From the NCBI GenBank assembly GCA_003170135.1, contig PMZR01000056.1, positions 45,699-82,061 of the forward strand: a DNA stretch of 36,363 nt. Direction: 5' to 3'. The position numbers were made by a program, and so were the translations under genes. The notes under the pieces are model-generated. The model did not search any database. It saw only the letters and a list, made by a program, of their open reading frames with translations, and had not been told where the DNA came from. This DNA is from Acidobacteriota bacterium. Its GTDB lineage: Bacteria > Acidobacteriota > Vicinamibacteria > Vicinamibacterales > Fen-181. Shown here one piece after another: positions 14,241 through 22,764 of the stretch (its first letter is position 1; each line of letters starts with the position of its first letter).

Positions 14241-14874
14241 CACGTGGCCCACATTCTTCGCGCGTGAAGATCAGATCAGGCGCGTCGCGGAGCACGCCGG
14301 GATCCCCGGGTCACGCGCCCGTGTCATCGCGCGGTCGCTCGCCAGTCGCCACCTGCCCCACGAGCAGGCCGCGCGACTGCTCGCACGATTCGCAAAGGAG
14401 AAACATATGCCTTACCACGACCCCCGTTGCACCGGCTGCCCGGACTGCCCAGGTCCCGTCGGCCGCGCCTGCCGCGCCATCTTGCTCGAGACGCCGGAGG
14501 AATCCGCCCGTCGCCTGACGGCGCATACGGCTCGCCTCATGCGCGCCGCGGGTCTACGAAGCGCAATGACGCGCGTTCTGACAACTGACGTTTATGAGGA
14601 GACTGATATGAGTATGACGTTTGAAGATAGGTACAAGGTCGAACGCTCGCGAGAATTCGAGCAGTTGCGCGAAGACAGCCGGCAGATCGAGGAACGTACC
14701 GCTGCCACCCCACCGGTACGCCGAACGGTCGAAGCGCGCGACGTGCCACCTGATCCATATGCGTCGGCGCGCGTCACCGCGCTGTGCCCGAAAAGTGATC
14801 CACGTTATCAAAGTCACGGCGTGCCCCCGGACTCGTACGCGCTCGCGCTCGAACGCGCGAAGGGGAAGAAATGA
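14233..14874 (+). CDS. Hypothetical element protein with two strong internal start sites
   Basis: A 213-residue frame. The N-terminal part (MRDTWPTFFAREDQIRRVAE... GIPGSRARVIARSLA) is helical and might be DNA-binding. At 14407 an in-frame ATG is preceded by AAAGGAG (14394-14400) and begins MPYHDPRCTGCPDCPGPVGRAC, a Cys cluster suited to zinc. At 14608 another in-frame ATG is preceded by GAGGAG (14596-14601) and begins MSMTFEDRYKVERSREFEQL, a charged coiled-coil-like stretch. Alternative products of 155 and 88 residues are likely. The frame may be a fusion of once separate small genes or a nested gene. Function unknown. Confidence 0.6.
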   Translation: MRDTWPTFFAREDQIRRVAEHAGIPGSRARVIARSLASRHLPHEQAARLLARFAKEKHMPYHDPRCTGCPDCPGPVGRACRAILLETPEESARRLTAHTARLMRAAGLRSAMTRVLTTDVYEETDMSMTFEDRYKVERSREFEQLREDSRQIEERTAATPPVRRTVEARDVPPDPYASARVTALCPKSDPRYQSHGVPPDSYALALERAKGKK

Positions 14875-15038
14875 ACATCACCCGACTGTCGCGCGCCGAC
14901 GCCGAACGGTTTGCTCGCGTTCTGATCACGTGCATGGAAACGGGCGTCGCGCTCACGCCCGATGAACTTGAGGATCTCGCCGAGATCTGCCCGGAGATCA
15001 GGCCGAACATCAGGAAGGAGATGCGTTATGAATCTTAA
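14871..15038 (+). CDS. Small hypothetical protein, 55 residues
   Basis: Begins MNITRLSRADAERFARVLIT and continues GVALTPDELEDLAEICPEIR. It is all-helical and acidic. The ATG overlaps the previous stop (ATGA, 14871-14874) and its TAA at 15036-15038 overlaps the next start at 15028. No homologue recognised. The overlaps and codon pattern support it as part of the operon. Confidence 0.6.
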   Translation: MNITRLSRADAERFARVLITCMETGVALTPDELEDLAEICPEIRPNIRKEMRYES

Positions 15039-15573
15039 CACCGACCTGCTCGCCGCCGTCGCGCGGCAGATCGCGGACCTCGGTGATGCTGCCGACGTAC
15101 CGAACACGGCGAATGCACAAGCCGAGTACGGGCGACAAATGTCGATCTTGAAAAACCGCATGCGCGCGATCACGAACGCGACCGCGGAACTCGACGAACT
15201 CACGCCGAAGATCGTGCCGATTGAAGTGTGGATCGCGCATCTCGAAGCGTGGCGGTCGGACTTCCTCGCCGTCATGGACACACTCCCGAGCCGTCGCGTC
15301 GATCGGACGACGGAGCAAGAACAGCAGATGTTCGCCCTGATCGTGGCGGTCAAGCAGATCGATTTTGGCGTCGAGTATCTCGGGGGCAGGGCGTCGATCA
15401 CCGAAATGCTGAGAGAGAAAATCACCTCGACGTATGCCCCCACGTGGCAGATGACGGATCTCGACCCGTGGGGGGTCGGCTTCGGTTCGCTGGCGATGTC
15501 GAAACAGCGACTCGCGGATCTCGTGAGTAGGCGCGACGCGGCGCAAGCGCAACTCGATCAGGCGACGGTTTAG
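15028..15573 (+). CDS. Hypothetical helical element protein, 181 residues
   Basis: A soluble, mostly helical protein: MNLNTDLLAAVARQIADLGD, MSILKNRMRAITNATAELDEL, RTTEQEQQMFALIVAVKQID and a C-terminal helix SLAMSKQRLADLVSRRDAAQ. Coiled-coil interactions are likely. The ATG at 15028 is chosen because AAGGAG lies 6 nt upstream and because it overlaps the preceding stop; an earlier in-frame start exists but would be internal to that gene. It is the last gene of the rightward operon. No family recognised. Confidence 0.65.
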   Translation: MNLNTDLLAAVARQIADLGDAADVPNTANAQAEYGRQMSILKNRMRAITNATAELDELTPKIVPIEVWIAHLEAWRSDFLAVMDTLPSRRVDRTTEQEQQMFALIVAVKQIDFGVEYLGGRASITEMLREKITSTYAPTWQMTDLDPWGVGFGSLAMSKQRLADLVSRRDAAQAQLDQATV

Positions 15574-16033
15574 ACCGGGGGTTGACTCCGGGGCGGCATC
15601 AGCGTGATCTCCGCCTATAAGTTGTGATGAGCCCCGGCCGGCAGCGCACGCGCTGTTTCTTCACTCGTCATGACATGATCCGCTGCTGGTCGCGGGCGGC
15701 GTGCCAGCGTCAGCCACGCCGGATCTCGCAGCCCCGGCGCGGCACCGCCCAACGAAAATTGCCGGGTAACGTCCACTTCCTCGGCAACTCTGGCCCCGGG
15801 CGGGGGCCAGCATCAGCGCGCGCCGATCCTGCCAGCAGACGTGTCTGGCAGTTCGACCCGCGCACCGCCCCGGGGGTCGTCGTAAACCTGTGTTTCGGCG
15901 ACCTCCGCCTTGAATTCGCGCACGCGACCCCGTATAGGAGTTGCGTCGCACGAACCGGCCCCGGGCGTGCGGGCCGAACACCAAAGCCGGCGTCGTCTCC
16001 CGGCGAGGGGCGACGGCGGCACGCGCCCATCCC
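15574..16033. other. Gene-free right end of the element
   Basis: About 460 bp in which I see no supportable gene. Open frames on the minus strand here (for example up to 106 codons from 16030) are proline/arginine-rich low-complexity translations of GC-rich DNA with no SD. Several GC-rich dyads (such as GGCCCCGGGCGGGGGCC near 15791-15807) could terminate the rightward operon. Confidence 0.5.
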
Positions 16034-16056
16034 AAAAAGCTTACCTATAGCTTACG
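16034..16056. promoter_or_regulatory. Putative arm-type recombinase site, right (paired AGCTTA)
   Basis: Matches 8015-8037 with one mismatch in the same orientation. AGCTTA boxes at 16038-16043 and 16049-16054, 11 bp apart, 104 bp inside attR. Confidence 0.5.
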
Positions 16057-16062
16057 GGGTAA

Positions 16063-16092
16063 TATTCAGCGGTATTCGGTGATACTCAGCGG
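16063..16092. repeat. Triple 10-bp repeat next to attR
   Basis: Three consecutive 10-bp words, TATTCAGCGG, TATTCGGTGA and TACTCAGCGG, phased at one helical turn. Placed between the AGCTTA pair and attR, they look like excisionase or host-factor sites. No equivalent was seen near attL. Confidence 0.55.
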
Positions 16093-16108
16093 CACTAGAG
16101 TCGTCGAA

Positions 16109-17416
16109 TCATTGAGCAAAAACGCTGAAATGCTTAGCTGATTGCGACCATTCTAAAGTCTGCAAAACCTCCATCTCCGGTTCAAATCCGGACGGCGCCT
16201 CCAAAATTCCTAACAAAACGGCGCGCTGCAGCAGGCCGGCACTGGCCGCACCCGGCAAACCGTAACTAAACCGTAACTCGGCCATGATTTGGCGCGGGTC
16301 GTTCTGCGCGATAATGCGCCGTTCGGCGGCGCTGACCTTTTTGAAGGACCATCGATGATCGTCGTCACGCCCACCAATGACGACAAGTTTACGCTTGGGC
16401 CCCAACCCGGCACCTCCCGCTGTGGGCTGCGATGGAGTGAAGGGGGCGTTGCGCTGCTCTTCGGGAAGTCCGGGGCCTTGGTCAATGACGACAAAGACGA
16501 GACGGTCGCCTGCCTGCTCAACCGCGACCCGCACGATCCCATGCGCGGTGTGACGGATCGCGTTGTCGATGAAGTTGCCCAGAGCATCGGTCATCAGGTC
16601 CGGATCGAGTTCCGCTCGAAGCGACGGGTCGACATCCACGTCGACGCGCTGCCCCTTCCGCTCAGCCTCCTCTCGCAGGTCAGCCACCACGTTCCGAACA
16701 TACCTCTCCACCTCAATGGGGACGGGGCGCACCGGGATCTCGCTGATCTTCGACCTCTCCAATCGCATCACACCATCCGCCAGATGCTTGAGCCGCCGTA
16801 CATTCCTGCGAAGCATCTCAAAGTCGGCTGCGTCGGCGAACGGTTGCTTGCTCTGCATCAGTTCGATCTTGAAGTTCAGCGCCATCAGGGGAGTGCGCAT
16901 CTGATGCGCGATGCTCGCCACGAACAGGGCCTTCTCTTTGGCGACGCGCTCCTCCTTGAACTTGGTGTACCGGCGGACGGACTCGGCTACGAGTCCAAAG
17001 ATGGCAGAGTGGAAAGAGGAGAACTCCTTGGGCGGCACCTCGACGCCGCACTCACCGAGCCAGTTGCGCACGGCGTCCACGGCGAACGCGTACTCGTCGA
17101 CCACCTCCTCGATGGGAACCTCTTGAAGAACGCGCTGCTCGGTATCGACCGGCACGTCGGTATCCCACAGCCGGTTGGGCGGGAGTGCCGCTTGTCCGTG
17201 CTCGACTGCGGCAAACGACAAGCCGTCGGGAGAAGAGGCGCCGACCTTGATCGCGGCCCCGATGGCCCGAAGCTGGTCCGCGAGCGAGTCCCTGAGAGCG
17301 GCCTCGCTGAGCCCATGGCCGCCGAGGCGCTCGCCCCGGACCAGCGCAAGCCACCGCACCACTACCTCGTCCGCATGGTCGACCAGTAGGGTGCCCAAGG
17401 AGACTCTGTCCTTCAT
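16109..17416 (-). CDS. Sensor histidine kinase with damaged 3' end
   Basis: A cytoplasmic histidine kinase with no membrane segment. From ATG 17416: an RsbRD_N/RsbU-like sensor region (LLVDHADEVVVRWLALVRGE... DSLADQLRAIG), HisKA with phospho-acceptor in FVASIAHQMRTPLMALNFK, then HATPase_c with N box NFIDNAIRHTAHG and G1 box VIDQGPGLPEE. After GGAGLG (near 16400) similarity ends; the usual GLGLA-helix and last strands are missing. The frame instead runs through attR, translating the antisense of the tRNA remnant (LEAPSGFEPEMEVLQT) and stopping inside the element. The 3' end is therefore not native and the gene is probably inactive or altered. No response regulator is adjacent. Confidence 0.7.
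   Translation of the reverse strand: MKDRVSLGTLLVDHADEVVVRWLALVRGERLGGHGLSEAALRDSLADQLRAIGAAIKVGASSPDGLSFAAVEHGQAALPPNRLWDTDVPVDTEQRVLQEVPIEEVVDEYAFAVDAVRNWLGECGVEVPPKEFSSFHSAIFGLVAESVRRYTKFKEERVAKEKALFVASIAHQMRTPLMALNFKIELMQSKQPFADAADFEMLRRNVRRLKHLADGVMRLERSKISEIPVRPVPIEVERYVRNVVADLREEAERKGQRVDVDVDPSLRAELDPDLMTDALGNFIDNAIRHTAHGIVRVAVEQAGDRLVFVVIDQGPGLPEEQRNAPFTPSQPTAGGAGLGPKRKLVVIGGRDDDHRWSFKKVSAAERRIIAQNDPRQIMAELRFSYGLPGAASAGLLQRAVLLGILEAPSGFEPEMEVLQTLEWSQSAKHFSVFAQ
16158..16208. repeat. attR: 51-bp direct repeat, right copy
   Basis: Identical to 7903-7953. It is the displaced original 3' half of tRNA-Cys and marks the right boundary of the element. Confidence 0.95.
16257..16278. repeat. 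11-bp tandem duplication just outside attR
   Basis: AAACCGTAACT occurs twice in tandem (16257-16267, 16268-16278), 49 bp outside attR. The 16209-16400 stretch fits neither the element nor the histidine kinase, and this phased repeat could be a remnant of an earlier element at the same tRNA. Confidence 0.6.
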
Positions 17417-17591
17417 GGACCAGGGGACCAGCAAGCGTCGCGCCGAGGCATGGCTACCTGTATCGATATTTTCGGGGCAAGCCGCTTTCCATGGAAGTGG
17501 TTCGACGCGACGGCAGACGAGCGGCGGTGCTCCAGCAGTGGGGTCACCCGTTCGGCGGCGTGCAGTGGCAGCTCCCACCTGCCCCGGGGCT

Positions 17592-17612
17592 GTCTAAGCT
17601 GGCGTCTAAGCT
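17592..17612. repeat. Paired GTCTAAGCT motif upstream of the histidine kinase
   Basis: GTCTAAGCT at 17592-17600 and 17604-17612, period 12 bp, with another TAAGCT at 17648-17653. It overlaps the stop of the small minus-strand ORF and lies about 175 bp upstream of the kinase ATG. It may be a regulator site; the hexamer is shared with the element's arm-like motif but the spacing differs. Confidence 0.4.
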
Positions 17613-17742
17613 ACCTCGTGGGCAGGGTGACGCCGCCCGAACCGACGTAAGCTAAGAACAAGACGAAGTTCGTGCACGCCTTGCCGTTCGGGATCTGGGG
17701 CTTGGAGCCGGAGAGCGGCTCGTCGGCTGATGAGTCTTCCAT
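17611..17742 (-). CDS. Small hypothetical protein, 43 residues
   Basis: ATG at 17742 with a strong GGAGGGAG ribosome-binding site, stop TAG at 17611-17613. Begins MEDSSADEPLSGSKPQIPNG and continues KACTNFVLFLAYVGSGG. It resembles a short leader plus hydrophobic segment. It is upstream of and co-oriented with the histidine kinase. The strong SD is the only real support; no family is recognised. Confidence 0.4.
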   Translation of the reverse strand: MEDSSADEPLSGSKPQIPNGKACTNFVLFLAYVGSGGVTLPTR

Positions 17743-17841
17743 GCTCCCTCCGTCCGCCCAACACGGGCGTATACTGAAGCACGTAACTGCTGAGCATCGT
17801 GTTGAACGTCGTCTGCGCGGCGGTGACGACACGAGGCTGAT

Positions 17842-18468
17842 ATGAGACTCACCATTTCAGTCGCTTTTACGGCGTGCCTGGGGCTCTGCGCATGCGGAGG
17901 CTCGCCTTCGACACCCTCGGCGGCGCCGGCTACCGCTCCCTCGTCCAGCCCCTCGATGACTGCTGTGCCGATCCCTGGTTACCTGGTCGCAAGCACCCCG
18001 GCGGGCGCGTCCACGCCGTGTCCCGCGATTGGCTTTGACGATGCGGGTGCAGCCGCGGCGCCGGTCACGACGTACACGAGGTGCGGGTTCACCGTCACCG
18101 CAACCACGTCCAATTGGACCGTCTGGACGGGTTACGGACACCCCGCGCCGTTCATCGGCTTCATGTCTGCCGCCGGCGCCACCACTACCGGCGAGATCCG
18201 CGTCACCGCCGCCGCCGGGAAGTTCACCTTCCAGTCGGTTGACGTCTATTCGAGCACCACGCCGATCCCGTACCTCATCACGGGCATCGCCGATTCGGCC
18301 ACCGTGTTTACCCTCCAGCGCACGCAGCCGAACACGTTCGGCAACTTCGCGACGATCAGCAATCCGAATGCGGGCGCGCAGATCGACACGCTCGTCATTC
18401 AACTCTCGAACCCCGCCGCTGCGTGTTGCCCGAATCCGACCGGGCTGGACAACATCGTCGTCAAGTAA
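17842..18468 (+). CDS. Putative secreted lipoprotein, unknown function
   Basis: A 208-residue exported protein. The signal peptide MRLTISVAFTACLGLCACGG ends in a lipobox-like LCAC (Cys18 as the likely lipidated residue). A low-complexity Ser/Pro/Ala linker (to about residue 45) is followed by a beta-rich domain (TYTRCGFTVTATTSNWTVWT, GKFTFQSVDVYSSTTPIPYL) that ends AACCPNPTGLDNIVVK, similar in style to extracellular jelly-roll proteins ending in a GxDNI motif. ATG at 17842 with GAGG upstream. Its last 8 bp overlap the convergent membrane-protein gene. Confidence 0.65.
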   Translation: MRLTISVAFTACLGLCACGGSPSTPSAAPATAPSSSPSMTAVPIPGYLVASTPAGASTPCPAIGFDDAGAAAAPVTTYTRCGFTVTATTSNWTVWTGYGHPAPFIGFMSAAGATTTGEIRVTAAAGKFTFQSVDVYSSTTPIPYLITGIADSATVFTLQRTQPNTFGNFATISNPNAGAQIDTLVIQLSNPAAACCPNPTGLDNIVVK

Positions 18469-20128
18469 TCGGCGGTCCCTCGCGGAGCTTCGGAGCCGGC
18501 GGCCCCGCGGCCGCCTCTCGACGCCAGCGGTACCCCATCTGAATCGCGCTCTCAACCGTGATCGCGAACATCACGACGCCAATCGTCGGCCAGTTCAGAT
18601 GCACCGGCAGCAGGCCTTCGTGTGCTCGCATGTGGGGTGGGCGCCCCCATTCAATCGGAAACAGTTTGAACCAGCCGTCGCCAGGGGCGTCGTAGATCAG
18701 GGCAGCGGTCCGCAGAGACACGATCACGAAGTACGCCGATACCGCCGCCAGCGCCGCTGCGCCGGCCACCAACAGCCGCTTTCCAATGCCGTCCCTGAAC
18801 TCGGTGATTCCGATGGCGACGATCGAACACATCAGAGGCAGACCCGCGCACAGGTAGCGGCCGGTCAGCGACCCTCCCGGGCCCAGGATCCACAGTCCGT
18901 ATATCGCGCAGTAGGCCGCCAGCGGAAGCACTACTGCGAGCCGAAGAAACGTGCGCTCTCGCCTCAGCGTCGGAGCGAGCAACTGCGGCGCCAGCCAGAA
19001 CACCAGCAATGTGACAGGCTGCAGGACCACGAGGCCATGGTAGCGCTCGAACCAGCCGTACCACACACGAAGCTGCGAGCCGGCCAGTTTGAAATGGCTT
19101 GAGGTTGCGGTCCCCACTCCTGAGGCAAAGAACGATCCGTGGACTTCGTGCCAGATCGTGGCGGCGAAGACGGCCACCGTCAGCACCCCAAGCCAATACC
19201 ACACGCTCCGGCGGATCGACGGAAGCAGAAGCGACACCACGAAGAGCGGCGCTGCAAGCACGATGTAGCGCTGGTAGAGGAACGGAACGTAGGCCAGTGT
19301 GAGCCCCGCCGCGAGCTCCAGGTGGAAGGCGTGGTCGCGCGCCGCTCGCAGGAGAAAGAACATCGACAGCGTGAGCAGGAAGCCGGCCATCACCTCGGGA
19401 TAGATCTGGCTAGAAAAAATGAGCCAGGTGGGCATGAGCGAGAGAAGCACGGTCGCCCACGTGCCCGTAGCGCGACGATAACCAGCCAGATCGCAGTTCA
19501 TCCCCACAAGCAGTGTCGTCAGCCAGCCGACCAGAAAGAGGACCAGCCTCACGAGCGGCAGCCCCCCTGCCTTGTAGAACGGGGCCATGAACAGAGGGAA
19601 GCCTTCCCCGTGTTCTGGTGCAAGGTAGCCATCGACCGCGGGATCCTGAGCTCTCAGTCCGGCCATGCCGATCAAGCGCCCATCGTCCTGGGCATACTGG
19701 TTCAGTTCGTTGAAATCCAGGTCGTTGACGATCGAGATTGTCGTGATCAGATAGTGCGGCGCATCGCCGTAGGATGGGAGGCGAGTGCTGAATGAAAGGT
19801 AGAACAGGAAGCAGATCGCGCCCGAGAAGAGGAACCGGAACAGAGGATGAGGCCCAACCCGGCCGACAATCGCGAAGGGCAGGCTGCCGATGCGGCCCGC
19901 CAGCGTCGGCCGACGAAACCCATAATGGCGAACACCCGTCACCAGGGCCGCCAGCAGGAATGGACGCAGCGCGCTGGTCGCCGAGATGAACTGACCGGCA
20001 ACGGTCATGCGGACGCCGCCCGTGATGGCGACGGCGCACGAGACCGCCGCCAGCGCGCAGGTGACGAGGTCGAGGGCGGTGACCCACCCCGGCACCGGAG
20101 CTGAACCGGGCGAATCAGACATTGACAT
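18461..20128 (-). CDS. Polytopic membrane protein, GT-C glycosyltransferase-like
   Basis: About 555 residues with ten or more hydrophobic segments. Segment SFSTRLPSYGDAPHYLITTI has the Gly-Asp-x-x-x-Tyr pattern in the first periplasmic loop typical of GT-C fold glycosyltransferases (ArnT/GT39 type), followed by YAQDDGRLIG and EHGEGFPLFMAPFY in loops and a later QRYIVLAAPLF helix. These enzymes use polyprenyl-phosphate sugars to modify lipids or proteins outside the membrane. The start is uncertain (20128 ATG or 20122 ATG; a GTG at 20167 is also open). The gene follows the split permease by less than 50 bp and may share its transcript. Confidence 0.7.
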   Translation of the reverse strand: MSMSDSPGSAPVPGWVTALDLVTCALAAVSCAVAITGGVRMTVAGQFISATSALRPFLLAALVTGVRHYGFRRPTLAGRIGSLPFAIVGRVGPHPLFRFLFSGAICFLFYLSFSTRLPSYGDAPHYLITTISIVNDLDFNELNQYAQDDGRLIGMAGLRAQDPAVDGYLAPEHGEGFPLFMAPFYKAGGLPLVRLVLFLVGWLTTLLVGMNCDLAGYRRATGTWATVLLSLMPTWLIFSSQIYPEVMAGFLLTLSMFFLLRAARDHAFHLELAAGLTLAYVPFLYQRYIVLAAPLFVVSLLLPSIRRSVWYWLGVLTVAVFAATIWHEVHGSFFASGVGTATSSHFKLAGSQLRVWYGWFERYHGLVVLQPVTLLVFWLAPQLLAPTLRRERTFLRLAVVLPLAAYCAIYGLWILGPGGSLTGRYLCAGLPLMCSIVAIGITEFRDGIGKRLLVAGAAALAAVSAYFVIVSLRTAALIYDAPGDGWFKLFPIEWGRPPHMRAHEGLLPVHLNWPTIGVVMFAITVESAIQMGYRWRREAAAGPPAPKLREGPPIT

Positions 20129-20176
20129 CAGGAGTCGAGGGACAGGAAAGAAGCGGGAGTATAACACGCGCCTTCA

Positions 20177-22669
20177 TTAGTCCCTGAGCGCCACCATCGG
20201 GTCCACCTTCGCCGCCCGGCGCGCGGGGACGTAGCAGGCCAGAAACGCCACCATCAGCAGGAACACGGCCGTGCCACCGAACGTGGCGGGGTCCATGGGC
20301 GCGACCTGGTACAACAGGCTCGCCAGGCTGCGGGCGAATGCGGCCACCGCCACGGTTCCCACGATCACGCCTGCGCCGGCGAGTGACATCCCCTGCTTCA
20401 GGACGAGATTCACGATGCGGCCGCGGGTCGCACCAAGGGCGAGGCGGATGCTCATCTCGTGCGTCCGTTGCGCCGAGTAGTAGGCAAGAAGGCCGTACAT
20501 CCCCACCACCGCGAGCAGGAGCGCCACGGCCGAGAGCGAAGAGAGGAGCAGCGACGCGAAGTGCAGGCGCGCGCTCGCCTCGGACACGATCTCGTCGCCC
20601 GTTCGGACCTCGCTCACGAACATCTGTCCGGGGTACATCTGCAGGGCGACCTCGCGCACGGCGCCGGCGACCGCGCGCGGATCGCCCGTCGTGCGGACGA
20701 TCACCGACCGCCCGCTGAGGGGCACCTGGGACATGGACAGGTACATCGCCGGCTGGGGCGAGTCGCCGTTACCGAAGCGCTCCGGTTCCTTCACGATGCC
20801 GATAACCAGGTAAGAGATCCTCTTGTCCGTAAAGCGCCGGTCGGGCACGATCCGTCGTCCGACCGGGTCCTAGCCCGGCCAGTAGCGCCGCGCCATCGTC
20901 TCGTTGATGACGACAACTGGTTGGGAGTTCGGTACGTCGGAATCGGCCAGCCAGCGGCCGCCAACGAGCGGCGTGGCCATCGTTTCAAAGAAGTTCGGCG
21001 TGACGACGTGCAGTTCGGCCGGCTGGTCTGCCTCGGCGATCGCTCCGCCGCCCCCATCCGCCTTGAAGGAAAGCGGGTGAGTGGAGAGAGGGAATGCTTC
21101 CGCTGCGGCCACGGAGCCGACGCCAGACATCGCGGCAACGCGTTCGGTGAACTCGTCGTACAAGGTGATCTTCGCCTGACTGAAGTCCGGCAGCGACTGG
21201 ACGGCGGCATTCGAGAAACTGATATTCACGGTCAGCAGGTGCTCGGGCTGGAACCGCACGTTGGTCGCGACGAGCGCCCCGAGGCTCCTGGTCAGCATGA
21301 CGGTTCCGGTCAGCAGCACGAGCGTCAGGCACACCTCCGAGACGAGCAGGATGCTGCCGGGACGGCCGAACACCGAAGATCCGCGCCGGCCGGCACCAGA
21401 CCCCGGTTTCAGCAGGCGATTCAGATCCGGACGAAGCAGGCGCACGCTCGGCAGGAGGCCGAAACAGACGGTCACCCCGATAGAGACAGCCGCGGCGACC
21501 GCCAGCACACGCCAATCGAGCGCGACGACGCTGAAGCGCGGAATATAGAGCGAAAGCGGGAGGAGCGCCAGGAAGGCGCGCACGCCCCAATTGGCCAGCA
21601 GAAGGCCGAGGATTCCGCCGGCCAGCGCCAAGAGCGCGATCTCGACGAGCGCGTCAGCGATGAGATCGGCGCGTCCCGCTCCGAGCGCGGCTCGAAGGGC
21701 CATGTCCCGTTCCTGGCCGACGGCGCGCACGAGAAGCAGGTGGCCGATGTTCGCGCAACCAATGAGCATCAGCGAGCCGACGGCGGCGAGCAACACCCAC
21801 AACACGGTGCGGACGTCCCTGATCAGTTCCGATTCCAGCGAGACGACGCCGACTCGCTCGCCCGCGAAGTCCTTCGGGTGGTCTGCCTCGATGCGCCTCG
21901 CGATCGCGTCAATCTCGGTCTGCGCCTGAAGCAGGCTCACGCCCTCCTTCAGACGGCCGACGACGTTGAAGCTGTTGCCGCCCAGGTACGTCTGTTCCGG
22001 GTACCTCAGGTTGAACCAGATGTCGGGTTTCTGCGGAACCAGCGGGAAGGGAAAGGCGAAGCCTTCCGGCATGACACCGACGATCGTGTAATCGTGCCTC
22101 TCGCCGGCAAAGTTCAGGGACAGCGTCTTACCGACCGCGTCCGCGCTTGCACCGTAGTGCTGCCTCCAGAAGTCGTAGTCGAGGATGGCAACATGAGCGC
22201 TTCCATACGTGGCGTCGGCGGCAACGAACGGACGTCCGACCAGCGGAACGGTGCGCAGCACCGCGAAGAACTGAGGACTGCACGAGGCGGTCGCAATGCG
22301 CTCTTCGGTTCCCCAGAGCCTGGACGCGAACATGTCGGTCTTGGGAGAGGGGCCGGCGTAGGCGGCCATCGCCTCGAAGCTCCGGGCCTGGCGCTCGAAG
22401 ATCGGGAATGCCCCGGTCATCACCGGCATGTGCTCCAGGCCGGTCTTGCGGTTGGCGTCCCAGAGCATCACGAGACGGCCTGGATTGTCGTAGGGAAGAC
22501 GGCGAAAGACGAGCCCGTAAAGGGCGCTGAAGAGGGCGGTGCTCGCGCCGATGACGAGCGCAAGCGTGAGGATAGTGCCGGCGGTGAAGGCTGGACGCCT
22601 TCGCAGGGCGCGCACCGAGTGGCGTATGCTCGCGGCCGGAACCAGGAGCCGCATTCGGTGAAGGTCCAT
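20177..22669 (-). pseudogene. ADOP/MacB-FtsX-type permease split by one in-frame TAG
   Basis: A permease of the Acidobacterial duplicated orphan permease type. The first part (22669-20870) has the amino-terminal helix IRHSVRALRRRPAFTAGTIL, a MacB periplasmic core (AMAAYAGPSPKT... VVGRLKEGVSLLQAQTEIDA), an FtsX membrane triplet (VLLAAVGSLMLIGCANIGHL, RAALGAGRADLI), then the start of the second periplasmic core ending VINETMARRYWPG and TAG at 20870-20872. The same frame continues directly: DPVGRRIVPDRRFTDKRISY and the last FtsX domain with RTHEMSIRLALGATRGRIV and VPARRAAKVDPMVALRD. The family expects WPG-(E/Q/G)-DPVG here, so CAG or GAG to TAG is likely. The ATG at 22669 follows GGGAGGGGG; the frame open to 22744 is not needed. 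Confidence 0.85.
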
Positions 22670-22764
22670 CGCCCCCTCCCGCGAAATGACTGGCCCGATT
22701 CTGCCCGCCACTTGAAGTACACTCAACCGCTCCCCACCGGGCACGAGACTCTCGAGAGGCCGAC

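Noticed and set aside
15661..16035. Minus-strand open frames of 100-124 codons at the right end of the element
   Set aside because: Arg/Pro/Gly-rich translation with no SD, no motif and equal openness in several frames.
16289..17389. Open frame on the plus strand opposite the histidine kinase
   Set aside because: The minus strand encodes clear HisKA and HATPase motifs; the plus product is His/Asp/Val-rich shadow.
17592..17653. TAAGCT cluster as a further arm site or second element boundary
   Set aside because: Spacing is 12 bp and not 11, it lies 1.4 kb outside attR, and no att-like repeat is nearby; listed only as a possible regulator site.
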